64,000 nt of DNA from Tamlana crocina (GCA_040429635.1 CP158972.1:3417501-3481500), one strand, 5' to 3'. Shown: positions 44,637-54,044, counted from the first letter of the stretch. The notes: a model not told the origin generated them from the letters alone. Numbers and translations are program-made.

Positions 44637-44933
44637 ATGGCCAAACGCAATAACGAACACTTAAAAATTAGCGACGCCTTAAAGGAATTTATCCAAACCA
44701 ATAAACTTGAAAAAGGCTTGGACAAGGTTAATGTGGCTGATGCCTGGACCAAACTTATGGGCAATGGCGTTAATAATTATACCACTTCGGTACAATTGGA
44801 ACGTGAAACCCTTTACGTACAACTGAGTTCGAGCGTGTTACGCGAAGAATTAAGCTATGGCAAACAAAAAATTATTACCATGCTGAATGAGGAGTTGGGC
44901 AAGGAAATTATTAAAAAACTGGTTTTAAGATAA
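44637..44933 (+). CDS. DUF721 (DciA-like) protein
   Basis: The 98-residue protein matches DUF721 (DciA-like): LKISDALKEFIQTNKLEKGL, NVADAWTKLMGNGVNNYTTS and LYVQLSSSVLREELSYGKQK. DciA-type proteins are helicase-loading partners, related to the N-terminal domain of DnaA. In Bacteroidota it usually follows recF directly; here two genes stand between them. Length is short but complete. Confidence 0.85.
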   Translation: MAKRNNEHLKISDALKEFIQTNKLEKGLDKVNVADAWTKLMGNGVNNYTTSVQLERETLYVQLSSSVLREELSYGKQKIITMLNEELGKEIIKKLVLR

Positions 44934-44995
44934 TTACTCTTTAAAATTTAATAGAAATAATTGCCCAAAATCAACCAAGCAATCATTATTTACAT

Positions 44996-45003
44996 TACCT
45001 TTG
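44996..45003 (+). promoter_or_regulatory. Candidate -7 box of the cold-shock gene
   Basis: TACCTTTG fits TAnnTTTG and lies 28 bases before the ATG. No -33 TTG at the standard distance. Confidence 0.45.
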
Positions 45004-45031
45004 GTGCTTTAATTTTTATAATACAAACACA

Positions 45032-45223
45032 ATGAGTAAAGGTACCGTAAAATTCTTCAACGATTCTAAAGGATATGGATTCATCGTTGAGGAGGACAAC
45101 AACAAAGAACATTTCGTTCACATTTCAGGACTAATCGATGAAATTCGTGAAGGTGATCTAGTGGAATTCGATCTACAAGAAGGTAGAAAAGGATTAAACG
45201 CCGTAAACGTAAAAGTAGTCTAA
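45032..45223 (+). CDS. Cold-shock domain protein
   Basis: The 63-residue single-domain OB-fold protein has both nucleic-acid-binding motifs: KGYGFIVEED (RNP1-like) and HFVHISGL (RNP2-like). It binds single-stranded RNA or DNA and acts as an RNA chaperone. An intrinsic terminator follows. Its 5' leader appears short, unlike the long thermosensing leaders of E. coli cspA. Confidence 0.95.
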   Translation: MSKGTVKFFNDSKGYGFIVEEDNNKEHFVHISGLIDEIREGDLVEFDLQEGRKGLNAVNVKVV

Positions 45224-45250
45224 CGATATACTAGAAACAATTACATTTAA

Positions 45251-45276
45251 AGCCTGTTTTTAACAGGCTTTTTTTG
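45251..45276 (+). terminator. Intrinsic terminator of the cold-shock gene
   Basis: AGCCTGTT and AACAGGCT form an 8-bp stem with a short loop, followed by a run of T. It also separates the convergent LuxR-type regulator gene. Confidence 0.9.
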
Positions 45277-45286
45277 TGCACAAAAA

Positions 45287-45976
45287 TTACCAAAGCTCAA
45301 CGTTTTGGTACGCCCTTTTTATCAGTTGTGCCGTATTTTTTACGTTGAATTTTTCAATGAGGTTTTTACGGTGTGTAATTGCGGTATGGCTACTTATAAA
45401 AAGTCGGTCGGCAATTTGTTTTGACGAAAAGCCATCAGCCACCAGTTTTAGCACTTCCTTCTCTCGAGGCGAAATTAATCCAGCACTGCCGCGCTTTTCA
45501 GCATCGTTGTTGTGTTCCAACTGTTTTAAACAGGCTTCAAATTGCTCTTTGGCCGATAAATCGAAAAAATAGTTCACCATCCAAGTGTCGTCGCCCATTC
45601 TGTGCAACACTATGTCGTGCTTTAGAAAAACCGAGGTGCCTGTTTTGTTAATCAAATGATATTTTAAGGAAAACGCAGGATCAAAAAAAGGAGCCGATAA
45701 AAATGATTTTATTCTGTTTTTAATGGTGTTTCTTTCGTCTTTCTTTATCAAACTGAACCAGTAATTCCAATTGTTATTAAAAATATATGAAACATCTGTG
45801 CCCATTATTTTTTCTAGTGTTGGCGTTCCGAAGACAAAAACACCTTTTTCTAAAGAATAAATAGCTATGTTTAAATGATCTAACCCATTGCAGGATTGGA
45901 CTAACTTTGAAATTTGACTGGCTAAAGCCGCCTCATTAGAAGCTGAAAATTTAAAATGATTGATTTGCTCACCCAT
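45287..45976 (-). CDS. LuxR-family transcriptional regulator with PAS-like N-terminus
   Basis: The 229-residue protein has a PAS-like N-terminal domain (KGVFVFGTPTLEKIMGTDVS to WMVNYFFDLSAKEQF) and a C-terminal LuxR/GerE helix-turn-helix (ISPREKEVLKLVADGFSSKQ and SSHTAITHRKNLIEKFNVKN). Such proteins bind a ligand or sense redox in the PAS domain and act on transcription. No partner kinase is present. The nearest genes on the same strand are the sheath operon, 255 bases upstream. The gap 45977-46231 holds no gene that I can support. Confidence 0.88.
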   Translation of the reverse strand: MGEQINHFKFSASNEAALASQISKLVQSCNGLDHLNIAIYSLEKGVFVFGTPTLEKIMGTDVSYIFNNNWNYWFSLIKKDERNTIKNRIKSFLSAPFFDPAFSLKYHLINKTGTSVFLKHDIVLHRMGDDTWMVNYFFDLSAKEQFEACLKQLEHNNDAEKRGSAGLISPREKEVLKLVADGFSSKQIADRLFISSHTAITHRKNLIEKFNVKNTAQLIKRAYQNVELW

Positions 45977-46231
45977 AACCTTTGGTTGGATTACCGATTC
46001 AACTTATTTTTAGAATTTTAGGGAGCACTATTTCAAAAAACAGAAAGATAGACCTTTTCTATTTTTAGTTTGTGCATTTTGAAAAAACTACTTTGCTATT
46101 CATTTTCCAAAGCTACACAACAATAAATATATTCATTTTCAAAAACTTAAACAAGTTAAAACAAAAAACACCAAACAAACTGAACTTACCGTTCAAATCA
46201 TTTGATGTTTTTTCAACTAACTAAACATAAA

Positions 46232-46555
46232 CTAAATAACCAACGACACTAATTTATTTAACACTATAGTGATTACTCTATTTTTAAAATGACCGGCCTT
46301 AATTTTGCTCACTCCAGCCTTGACCAAAGCCTGCATAACCAACAGATCTTTTTGGCTTTTTAACAGCCATTCCAGTTCGTTTTTATCAATGGCACCGGCC
46401 AAAAACAAGCCACTCCATTTTTTTAGTTTTTCTTCAGAACTTTTAAGGTACTCTTTCATATCGTCAACAATCAGCTTACCTTCACCACCAAACTTATCTG
46501 TGGCTTCGGCAACAATTTCTTCTTTAAGCTCTTTTAGTAATTTTTCGAAATCCAT
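46232..46555 (-). CDS. Small helical protein of the sheath operon
   Basis: I do not recognise this 107-residue protein. It is mostly charged amphipathic helix (FEKLLKELKEEIVAEATDKF, DDMKEYLKSSEEKLKKWSGL) with a hydrophobic end (NRVITIVLNKLVSLVI). It starts 4 bases after the lipoprotein stop and so is in one operon with the lone sheath gene. It could be a membrane-associating or coiled-coil adaptor. Confidence 0.7.
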   Translation of the reverse strand: MDFEKLLKELKEEIVAEATDKFGGEGKLIVDDMKEYLKSSEEKLKKWSGLFLAGAIDKNELEWLLKSQKDLLVMQALVKAGVSKIKAGHFKNRVITIVLNKLVSLVI

Positions 46556-46559
46556 GATG

Positions 46560-47012
46560 CTACTGTATAAATTGATTGATAAATTGGGTTAGGGCATTCT
46601 CACTTTTTTTGTCCTTTTGCTCTTCATAATGAATCATTAAATCGAAAGCCTTTTCAATTTGTGGTTTGGCCTCGTCTTTAAAAGCCTCATTTAGCTGCCC
46701 TTTTGCTTCCCAAAGTTTAAGGTAACTGCCCATTAAATGCTCGTCGCTACTAATGAGCTCCCACATTTTTAGGGTAATCTCGTTTTTCTGTTTACCGCGT
46801 TCATAAATGACCATTCTCTCCATTTCGTTTTTTAGGTCGACTACCTGATTTTCAGAATCGCTAAACGGACGGGTACTTTTATCCATTAAGCTTAAGGCTT
46901 CCAACTTGGTCTGTATGGTTTCAGTGTACGTAAAATGGTCGTAAAGACTGGTACAACTGAACATAGTGACTGAAACCACAATGGCCATCAATACTGTTTT
47001 GAGTTTTTTCAT
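46560..47012 (-). CDS. Small lipoprotein of the sheath operon
   Basis: The start at 47012 (MKKLKTVLMAIVVSVTMFSC) gives a clear lipoprotein signal with Cys20; the ATG at 47018 adds two residues. After it come about 130 residues of mainly helical, charged sequence (EALSLMDKSTRPFSDSENQV, MWELISSDEHLMGSYLKLWE). No family is recognised. It lies between the sheath gene (74 bases upstream) and a small helical protein (4 bases downstream), so it may anchor the system to a membrane. Confidence 0.75.
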   Translation of the reverse strand: MKKLKTVLMAIVVSVTMFSCTSLYDHFTYTETIQTKLEALSLMDKSTRPFSDSENQVVDLKNEMERMVIYERGKQKNEITLKMWELISSDEHLMGSYLKLWEAKGQLNEAFKDEAKPQIEKAFDLMIHYEEQKDKKSENALTQFINQFIQ

Positions 47013-47085
47013 AATCATTGTTTTTGGTTATTGTTTATATTGAAAAACCTTTTTTTTGCCAAATACTCATCACCCTAACATCCGT

Positions 47086-48534
47086 TTAATTTTTAAGCAT
47101 CTTGTGCATAAACTTCAATACAACAAACTCAGCAGGTCTTACCACAGCCATGCCTATTTCAACATTCATATTTTGATTTAAAATATCGCTGGCTGTCATG
47201 GTCTCCCCCAAACCCACCTTAACAAAAAAGGCATGCTCGGGTTTAGAGCCCACCAAAGCTCCCGAACGCCATTGCTGGGTTAAAAAGTTTTCGATTAAGA
47301 CTTTAATTTTTGCCCATGTATTGGCATCGTTCGGCTCAAACACGAGATATTTCGTCCCCTTTTTTACCGATTCTTCAACCATATTGAAAAACCGTCTCAC
47401 TGAAATATAACGCCATTCGTTATCGTTTCCTGCCAAAGTACGGGCACCCCAAACTAGTGTACCCTTCCCCGGAAATTGCCTAATGGCATTGATTGATTTT
47501 CCGCTATATGCATCAACATTCAAATTATCGTTCATTTGACTGTTGATTGAAAACGCAGGCCCTAACACATGGCTTAAACTCAAGCTGGCAGGCGCTTTCC
47601 AAACTCCGCGTGTACGGTCCACTTGAGCATAAAGCCCAACAATAGCTGCAGATGGTGGCATCACCGCATAAAACGCTTCCAAATATTTTTTTACCGACCT
47701 GTAAGCCAAAATATGGTCATCAAAAATCGCATGGTCTAAATGCTTTCCTTTTAAAATACCATCAACGGGTGTGCCTCCATCATTAATTTCTTGGTGTTCC
47801 GCTATGGTAATTTTAGCATCTTCGATTAAAATATTAATATTGGTTTTTAGGTACGGAAAATATGCTGCACCAAACTTCACTTCTTCTTTTATGTTACTGG
47901 TATGCATTCGAAAATTAAGAATATCAGCTGCTGCCGATGTTTCGGTATCTGCCCCAACCACATCAAAAACGCCAAACCGATCACGCCGTTTCAAGCATTG
48001 TTTGAGAACGGGGTCAGAAAAATAGGATTGATAATTCGTTGGACTTAATTTTGAAGCATCCGGACTTACAATCAAAGTCACTTCGCTTACAGTTTCCAAA
48101 GCTTCAACAGCCTTTTTTATGTCCGCTTTATTAACGTCGCCTTCATCATTTTGAATCCCCGTCGACACCACATAACAATTACCTCCGCCATTGGCAAAAA
48201 ACAATTGCATGGCATAATACATAGGATTTCTTGGGACTAAATCGGCTGCATTTGTTGGATTTCCGTCAGCCCAAGTAACATCAACATTTGAAATATTACT
48301 GCTTTGTTTTTCAACCTTAATCTTAACATTGAAAGCCTGTGGCACGGCGGTTCCAAAATAATGCTGATATTCAGAAAGGGATGAAATTCTTTGGGGTTGA
48401 AATGCACTAACACCATTTAGCAGCTGGGTACTACCGACAACCCCCGGAACGGCCGTTTCTACCTGAGCGATGGACGACGGAAATCGGCCAACATTCTGGA
48501 TATAAACCCCTGGAGATTTGTAAAATTTAGCCAT
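47086..48534 (-). CDS. Phage-tail-sheath-like protein (contractile injection system type), orphan
   Basis: The 482-residue protein matches contractile sheath subunits from end to end: PGVYIQNVGRFPSSIAQVET at the N-terminus, VDRTRGVWKAPASLSL, INAIRQFPGKGTLVWGARTL, YISVRRFFNMVEESVKKGTK, FLTQQWRSGALVGSKPEHAF and the C-terminal strand region IGMAVVRPAEFVVLKFMHKM. It looks full length and intact. Sheaths usually come with a tube, baseplate, spike and ATPase. None is in this window; the operon holds just a lipoprotein and a small helical protein. It may be a domesticated part or a satellite of a system elsewhere in the genome. Confidence 0.92.
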   Translation of the reverse strand: MAKFYKSPGVYIQNVGRFPSSIAQVETAVPGVVGSTQLLNGVSAFQPQRISSLSEYQHYFGTAVPQAFNVKIKVEKQSSNISNVDVTWADGNPTNAADLVPRNPMYYAMQLFFANGGGNCYVVSTGIQNDEGDVNKADIKKAVEALETVSEVTLIVSPDASKLSPTNYQSYFSDPVLKQCLKRRDRFGVFDVVGADTETSAAADILNFRMHTSNIKEEVKFGAAYFPYLKTNINILIEDAKITIAEHQEINDGGTPVDGILKGKHLDHAIFDDHILAYRSVKKYLEAFYAVMPPSAAIVGLYAQVDRTRGVWKAPASLSLSHVLGPAFSINSQMNDNLNVDAYSGKSINAIRQFPGKGTLVWGARTLAGNDNEWRYISVRRFFNMVEESVKKGTKYLVFEPNDANTWAKIKVLIENFLTQQWRSGALVGSKPEHAFFVKVGLGETMTASDILNQNMNVEIGMAVVRPAEFVVLKFMHKMLKN

Positions 48535-48695
48535 AGTCCCTATCGATTAGATTTTTATAAAATGCAGCGCAGATCTATTTTCACTGAAAAGCACGAGCAC
48601 CTCTACATATAAAGAGGCTTAGTCTTACAAAATAGTTATAATGCGAGAATTTATCAATCCCCAAAAATGGGGATTTGGCCAACTGGCTTAGGCAC

Positions 48696-48726
48696 AAAAA
48701 AATCCCGCCGTTGGCGGGATTTTAAA
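48696..48726. terminator. Intrinsic terminator after ndk
   Basis: AATCCCGCC and GGCGGGATT pair around TTG-type loop bases, with A and T runs on the two sides, so it can work from either strand. It lies 20 bases past the ndk stop on the minus strand. Confidence 0.9.
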
Positions 48727-48746
48727 ATATGGTATATCTGTTTTTT

Positions 48747-49166
48747 TTAGAAGGTATCGCGACCAGAAAAGTGAAAGGCACCTTCAATAGCAGCGTTTTC
48801 ATCGCTATCGCTACCGTGTACTGCGTTTTCGCTAATAGAATCAGCGTACAATTTTCTAATAGTACCTTCGGCAGCATCAGCAGGGTTTGTGGCGCCAATT
48901 AAGGTTCTAAAATCTTCAACTGCATTGTCTTTCTCCAAAATGGCCGCTACAATAGGGCCACGCGTCATGTACTCTACCAACTCTCCAAAAAACGGACGCT
49001 CTTTGTGGATTCCGTAGAACTCCTCGGCATCAGCTTTGGTCATTTGGGTTAATTTCATGGCTACGATTTTAAATCCAGAAGCCGAAATTTTTTCTAATAT
49101 CGCACCAATGTGTCCTTTTTCAACCGCATCGGGCTTAAGCATGGTAAATGTTCTATTTGTTGCCAT
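48747..49166 (-). CDS. ndk: Nucleoside diphosphate kinase
   Basis: Ndk keeps nucleoside triphosphate pools in balance by moving phosphate through a histidine. The 139-residue protein has the family start [18 protein letters not shown] and the catalytic His in [17 protein letters not shown]. Length is normal. It has its own promoter and terminator and is divergent from nrnA. Confidence 0.97.
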   Translation of the reverse strand: MATNRTFTMLKPDAVEKGHIGAILEKISASGFKIVAMKLTQMTKADAEEFYGIHKERPFFGELVEYMTRGPIVAAILEKDNAVEDFRTLIGATNPADAAEGTIRKLYADSISENAVHGSDSDENAAIEGAFHFSGRDTF

Positions 49167-49188
49167 TTCTGTGTTTTTATTTGTGCTG

Positions 49189-49218
49189 CAAAAGTAATGT
49201 ATTTCTAAAGAAATGCAA
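49189..49218 (-). promoter_or_regulatory. Promoter of ndk
   Basis: On the minus strand a -33 TTG (49218-49216) and TACTTTTG (49196-49189) stand 19 bases apart, an exact fit to the Bacteroidota pattern. It starts transcription about 15 bases before the ATG. Confidence 0.8.
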
Positions 49219-49255
49219 GTAATGTAATTTTAAAATTATCGTATCTTCGCCTCCT

Positions 49256-50275
49256 ATGGAAAAACATGATATCACAGGCGTTAAAGCATTATTGAGCACC
49301 AAAAAAAAGATTGTAATCGTTCCCCATAAAAACCCCGATGGCGACGCTATTGGCTCGTCACTTGGGCTTTGCCATTACCTTTTAAAAGGCGACCACAAAG
49401 TACATGTAGTGGTACCCAACGAATTTCCTTCGTTTTTAAAATGGATTCCGGGCAGCGATGACATACTGAAATACGATTCGCAATCGCGATTTTGTGATGC
49501 CCTAATCAACGATGCCGATGTGATTTTCACTCTAGATTTTAATGCGTTCCACAGAACAGGCGATATGGAACCGGTTTTGGCCAACAGCCAGGCCATCAAA
49601 ATTATGATTGACCACCATCAATCGCCCGACGATTATGCTCAGTTTACTTACAGCGATGTGAGCATGAGTTCCACCTGCGAAATGGTCTTTAATTTTATTG
49701 ACAGGCTTGGTGATGCGAGCTTAATCGACAAAGACATTGCCACTTGTTTATATACAGGCATTATGACCGACACGGGGTCGTTCCGTTTTGCGTCGACCAC
49801 CAGCACCACCCACCGCGTTATCGCAGAATTGATTGAAAAAGGTGCCAAGAATGCCGATATACACAACAGCATATACGACAGCAATAGCTACGAAAAGCTT
49901 CAATTATTGGGGCGGGCACTGAGCAATTTAAAAGTCATCCCCGAATCGCGAACGGCCTACATCACACTTTCGCAAGACGAACTCAACCAGTTCAATTATA
50001 AAAAAGGTGATACCGAAGGCGTGGTTAATCACGGGCTGTCTTTGGATGGTGTTGTTTTGGCCGCCATTTTTATTGAAGACAAACAGGAAGGTATCGTTAA
50101 AATATCGTTGCGCTCTAAAGGAAATTTCTCAGTAAACGACATGTCGAGAGCCCATTTTAACGGTGGCGGACACATCAATGCAGCAGGCGGCAGAAGCGAA
50201 CTATCTTTAAACGAAACCGTTGAAAAATTTATTAGTATATTGCCTAGTTATAATAAAGCCCTAAACGATGAGTAA
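49256..50275 (+). CDS. nrnA: Bifunctional oligoribonuclease / PAP phosphatase (NrnA-like)
   Basis: DHH-family enzymes of this type degrade short RNA oligonucleotides and dephosphorylate 3'-phosphoadenosine 5'-phosphate. The 339-residue protein has VPHKNPDGDAIGSSLGL, VIFTLDFNAFHRTGD, KIMIDHHQSPDDYAQ (DHH motif), MTDTGSFRFASTTS and the DHHA1 glycine motif HFNGGGHINAAGG. It overlaps gldI by 8 bases and begins the gldI-isomerase row. Confidence 0.92.
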   Translation: MEKHDITGVKALLSTKKKIVIVPHKNPDGDAIGSSLGLCHYLLKGDHKVHVVVPNEFPSFLKWIPGSDDILKYDSQSRFCDALINDADVIFTLDFNAFHRTGDMEPVLANSQAIKIMIDHHQSPDDYAQFTYSDVSMSSTCEMVFNFIDRLGDASLIDKDIATCLYTGIMTDTGSFRFASTTSTTHRVIAELIEKGAKNADIHNSIYDSNSYEKLQLLGRALSNLKVIPESRTAYITLSQDELNQFNYKKGDTEGVVNHGLSLDGVVLAAIFIEDKQEGIVKISLRSKGNFSVNDMSRAHFNGGGHINAAGGRSELSLNETVEKFISILPSYNKALNDE

Positions 50276-50810
50276 ACTCATAAAAATCGCTTTTGTTTTA
50301 TTGCTTATTGGCTGTAAAACCCCAGAAGCCCGCCGACCCATTTCGGTAAAAACAGGCTCGTTTATTGATGTTTCGGTGGAACGGAACAAAAAGCTGAACG
50401 CCAAAGAACAAGCCTCCATAGAAAAGCTCTTGAAACAAAAACAATTGGATTACCTCGCTTCCGAAAGCGGTTTTTGGTACTACTACAACAATAAAGTTGA
50501 AAACGACACTTTAAAAACACCCGATTTTGGCGATATCGTTAACTTCAATTATGATGTAAAATCGCTTAACGGTTCCGTGATTTATTCAGCTGAAGATTTA
50601 AAAACACAAACTTACGCCATGGATAAAGAACAATTGTTCACAGGGCTTCGCGAAGGTTTAAAACTGATGAAAACCGGTGAAACCGTTACGTTTTTATTTC
50701 CGTCGCAAAAGGCTTATGGTTACTACGGCGACGAAAACCGCATTGGCAGCAACACCCCTTTAATTTGTGAAGTTACCGTAAACTCCATCACCCCTAATGA
50801 AACGAATTAA
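50268..50810 (+). CDS. gldI: GldI-like gliding-associated peptidyl-prolyl isomerase, lipoprotein
   Basis: The 180-residue lipoprotein ([14 protein letters not shown]) has an FKBP-type domain ([60 protein letters not shown]). It matches GldI, needed for gliding and type IX secretion in flavobacteria, probably by folding cell-envelope proteins. It follows nrnA with an 8-base overlap and overlaps the next isomerase gene. The presence of the T9SS cargo at 27.6 kb is consistent with a gliding/T9SS machinery. Confidence 0.9.
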   Translation: MSKLIKIAFVLLLIGCKTPEARRPISVKTGSFIDVSVERNKKLNAKEQASIEKLLKQKQLDYLASESGFWYYYNNKVENDTLKTPDFGDIVNFNYDVKSLNGSVIYSAEDLKTQTYAMDKEQLFTGLREGLKLMKTGETVTFLFPSQKAYGYYGDENRIGSNTPLICEVTVNSITPNETN

Positions 50811-51954
50811 CATGGCACAACCCCATCTTTTTGGCAAAGTTTTACTGTTTACTTTATTGATTCAATTTACCGGCTGCAAAGCTCCGTATCCTGAATTGGA
50901 AGATGGCATGTATGCCGAATTCATTACCAACAAAGGCATTATGGTGGCCAAGTTGGAACAGGAAAAAACCCCCACAACCGTGGCTAACTTTGTGTCGTTG
51001 GCCGAAGGCTCGAACACCTTGGTTGCCGACTCCCTTAAAAAGAAGAATTTTTACGACGGACTGATATTCCACCGTGTTATCCCCGATTTTATGATTCAGG
51101 GCGGTGACCCCAGCGGCGACGGTTCTGGCAATCCGGGTTACCGATTTAACGATGAGTTCCACCCCGATTTAAAACACGACAAAAAAGGTGTTTTGGCCAT
51201 GGCCAATTCCGGCTTTGGCACCAATGGCAGTCAATTTTACATTACCCACAAAGCCACCCCTTGGTTGGATGCGTACGACGAAGAAGGCTTCCTGAAAAAC
51301 TGTGAAGACCGCCGTGTAAGCTGCCATACCGTTTTTGGAGAAGTGGTACTCGGGCTGGAAGTGGTCGACTCGATTGAGCAAAACGACACCATCCAGCACA
51401 TTAAAATTATCCGTAAAGGGAAAATGGCCAAAAAATTTGATGCTCCTGAAATATTCAAAAACCATTTTGTAGAAGCCGAGCGTTTGGAAAAAGAAAAAGC
51501 GGCCAAGGCTGAAGCCATCATTAAGACTTCCAAAGAAAAATTTAACGCACAGCAGTCCGAAGCCACAACCATGGATTCCGGATTGCAATATTATATTTCC
51601 GAAAAAGGAACAGGTGAAAAACTTCCCGAAGATGCTGAAGTTTTGGTGCACTACGCCGTTTATTTTGAAAATGGAAAGCTTTTGGAAACCAGCAAGCTCG
51701 AAACGGCAGAAGCTCTCGATGCTGTGAACCCCAAACGCAAAGCTATGGACCGCTACCAACCCATTACCGCCAACATTGGCCCAAATGCGGGAATGATTCC
51801 CGGGTTTAAGGAAGGCTTACAACAACTCAACGTTGGCGATAAAGCCACCTTATTTATTCCGTACCATTTGGCCTATGGCGAATCGGGCACCCGCGGTATC
51901 CCCGAAAAATCTAACCTTATTTTTGAAGTGGAAATAATAGAACTTCTTAAATAA
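50797..51954 (+). CDS. Peptidyl-prolyl isomerase with cyclophilin and FKBP domains, lipoprotein
   Basis: The 385-residue protein joins two unrelated isomerase folds. Residues about 40-205 are a cyclophilin ([40 protein letters not shown]). After a charged helix ([18 protein letters not shown]), residues about 250-385 are FKBP ([40 protein letters not shown]). The N-terminus is a lipoprotein signal ([11 protein letters not shown]). The ATG at 50797 overlaps gldI by 14 bases; a second ATG at 50812 is the alternative. It works in the envelope on prolyl bonds. Confidence 0.92.
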   Translation: MKRINMAQPHLFGKVLLFTLLIQFTGCKAPYPELEDGMYAEFITNKGIMVAKLEQEKTPTTVANFVSLAEGSNTLVADSLKKKNFYDGLIFHRVIPDFMIQGGDPSGDGSGNPGYRFNDEFHPDLKHDKKGVLAMANSGFGTNGSQFYITHKATPWLDAYDEEGFLKNCEDRRVSCHTVFGEVVLGLEVVDSIEQNDTIQHIKIIRKGKMAKKFDAPEIFKNHFVEAERLEKEKAAKAEAIIKTSKEKFNAQQSEATTMDSGLQYYISEKGTGEKLPEDAEVLVHYAVYFENGKLLETSKLETAEALDAVNPKRKAMDRYQPITANIGPNAGMIPGFKEGLQQLNVGDKATLFIPYHLAYGESGTRGIPEKSNLIFEVEIIELLK

Positions 51955-52009
51955 ATTTTAACACTAAACCCTATTCTATCCGTTATATTTACGGCGAAAA
52001 ACAACACGT

Positions 52010-52933
52010 ATGCAACTCTTAAAATTCGATTGGAATCCCATAACAGGCATTGATATTGCCGGTAATTTCAAACTCCATTTTTACAGCCTTATGTGGGTGG
52101 TGGCCTTTATTTTAGGGTGGTACATCATGAAACGCATTTTCACCAAAGAAAAAGTGTCGCTGGATTATTTAGACCCGCTTTTTATTTACACCGTTTTGGC
52201 CACCATGCTCGGAGCACGTTTGGGCCATGTGTTGTTTTACCAATCGGAATTAATTTCAGAAGATTTTTTCAGCATCTTTTTACCATTCAAATTTAAAGGT
52301 GGTTTTGAATTTACCGGATTTCAAGGACTTGCCAGCCACGGTGCGGCCATCGGCATCATCATTGGCATGTATCTGTATCGCAGAAAATACAAGTACAAAT
52401 CGTTGCTTTGGATTTTAGACCGCGTGGTGATTTCGGTAGCATCGGGTGCTATTTTTATCCGTATCGGAAATTTTATCAATTCTGAAATCATCGGTAAAGA
52501 ATCGGGCGACTTCCCCTTGGGTGTGCGCTTCATTCAAGATTATTATAATAAATATGAAGCCATGCGCATTGCGGGCACCAAAAACGTGCAAAAAGCCTAT
52601 GATGCTATCGCAGCCAACCCCGAACTTTTGGAACAAGTACCGTACCGTCACCCTGCTCAGCTTTACGAATCGTTTTGCTATATTTTCGTGTTTTTAATTT
52701 TGTGGTATTTCTACTCGAAAACCGAAAAAAAGAACCGCACCGGCTTTTTGTTCGGTCTGTTTTTAATCCTGCTATGGACCATTCGCTTTTTTGTGGAGTT
52801 TACCAAAGAACCGCAAGGCGAAGAATACATCAATTGGTTTGGTTTAAACACTGGGCAATGGCTTAGTATTCCGTTTATATTAATCGGATTGTACTTTATG
52901 TTTGTTTACAAACCCAAAACCGAAGTACAATAA
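52010..52933 (+). CDS. lgt: Prolipoprotein diacylglyceryl transferase
   Basis: Lgt adds diacylglycerol to the lipobox cysteine, the first lipoprotein maturation step. The 307-residue inner-membrane protein has about seven hydrophobic segments and family motifs GARLGHVLFYQSELI, FQGLASHGAAIGIIIGMYLY, RIGNFINSEIIGKESGDFPL and YRHPAQLYESFCYI. It is followed by a DUF192 lipoprotein 1 base later. Confidence 0.95.
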   Translation: MQLLKFDWNPITGIDIAGNFKLHFYSLMWVVAFILGWYIMKRIFTKEKVSLDYLDPLFIYTVLATMLGARLGHVLFYQSELISEDFFSIFLPFKFKGGFEFTGFQGLASHGAAIGIIIGMYLYRRKYKYKSLLWILDRVVISVASGAIFIRIGNFINSEIIGKESGDFPLGVRFIQDYYNKYEAMRIAGTKNVQKAYDAIAANPELLEQVPYRHPAQLYESFCYIFVFLILWYFYSKTEKKNRTGFLFGLFLILLWTIRFFVEFTKEPQGEEYINWFGLNTGQWLSIPFILIGLYFMFVYKPKTEVQ

Positions 52934-52934
52934 C

Positions 52935-53411
52935 ATGGTTTTAAAACGTGCCCTATTACTGGTTTCTGTTGGTTGTTTATTGATGTTTTCGGCGTGTAAA
53001 AACGAAAAGAAAAGCATCAAGCAAACCGAAGTCAGTTTTAAGAAAGAAGGCGAACTTACCATTTATAAAGCAGCCGATTCTACCACGGTGACTTTGGATA
53101 TTGAAATTGCCGATACCGAGTTCGACCGCGAAACGGGACTCATGTACCGCAGCAGCATGAAAAATAGCCAAGGGATGCTGTTTGTTTTTGACAATGAACA
53201 ACCTCGCTTTTTCTACATGAAAAACACCCAAATGCCATTGGACTTGATTTATGTTGGGGCCGACAAAAAAATCGTGAGTTTCCAGAAAAACGCGAAGCCT
53301 TTTGACGAGTCGTCGTTGCCCTCCAACCAACCCGCACAATATGTTTTGGAAGTGAATGCCGGACTGGCCGATAGGTGGAATTTACAGCTTGGCGATAGTT
53401 TGGCGTTTTAA
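52935..53411 (+). CDS. DUF192 lipoprotein
   Basis: The start at 52935 gives MVLKRALLLVSVGCLLMFSAC, a lipoprotein signal; an upstream ATG in the same frame overlaps lgt and is less likely. The remaining 135 residues are DUF192 (EIADTEFDRETGLMYRSSMK, GMLFVFDNEQPRFFYMKNTQ, MPLDLIYVGADKKIVSF), small beta-rich exported proteins of unknown function. It is convergent with the LysE-type gene, 12 bases apart. Confidence 0.88.
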   Translation: MVLKRALLLVSVGCLLMFSACKNEKKSIKQTEVSFKKEGELTIYKAADSTTVTLDIEIADTEFDRETGLMYRSSMKNSQGMLFVFDNEQPRFFYMKNTQMPLDLIYVGADKKIVSFQKNAKPFDESSLPSNQPAQYVLEVNAGLADRWNLQLGDSLAF

Positions 53412-53423
53412 GATGGTTACTTT

Positions 53424-54044
53424 TTATTTAAGTAGGTAAATTAAATTCCCCAGCCCTACTATACCGGTGATGCCCGCTAAAACCAGATTCATTTTTGTGG
53501 CTATAAAAGCGAGCTTGTGCTCAATTTTGCTGGCTACAATCGCATACAAAGCGTACAAACAAAACGAGCCCAGGGTAGAACCTATGGAGAAAAACACGCT
53601 ATTTTCAATCGAATACTTAAAATACTCCAGAGCAATTAACAAAGAAAGCGTGGTAAAGTAAAACGGAATAGCAAAGGTGTTTAATAGTGACATGCCCACT
53701 CCATGTAAATAAGCCTGAGATTTGTCGGTTTCTACTTTTTTTACTCTTTTTTGAGAAGTAAAATGCAGCCTAAAAAAATTAATGGACAGCAACAGCAAAA
53801 TGGCCGTACCCAATTTTTGGATTGCGATAATGTATTCTGAGTTTTCCATTAACACGTTTGATAGGTACGCTCCCAAATTTGCCTGAAAAAACAGTACCGT
53901 TGCAAAACCGGCAATAAGGTAAAAGGCGGCAGTCCTCCCGCGGTTTAAACTGAATTTAACTACCGTCATATTTAAAAAACTGGGCGTAATACTGCCCACC
54001 GTTGCCACACCAAACCCCAAAAACAAACATGCCAATAAGCCCAT
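53424..54044 (-). CDS. LysE-family exporter
   Basis: The 206-residue protein has five or six membrane helices and the LysE/RhtB start pattern (FLGFGVATVGSITPSFLNMT, VVKFSLNRGRTAAFYLIAGF). LysE-type carriers export amino acids or other small metabolites. The central loop (FTSQKRVKKVETDKSQAYLH) is charged. No specific substrate can be named. Confidence 0.8.
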   Translation of the reverse strand: MGLLACLFLGFGVATVGSITPSFLNMTVVKFSLNRGRTAAFYLIAGFATVLFFQANLGAYLSNVLMENSEYIIAIQKLGTAILLLLSINFFRLHFTSQKRVKKVETDKSQAYLHGVGMSLLNTFAIPFYFTTLSLLIALEYFKYSIENSVFFSIGSTLGSFCLYALYAIVASKIEHKLAFIATKMNLVLAGITGIVGLGNLIYLLK

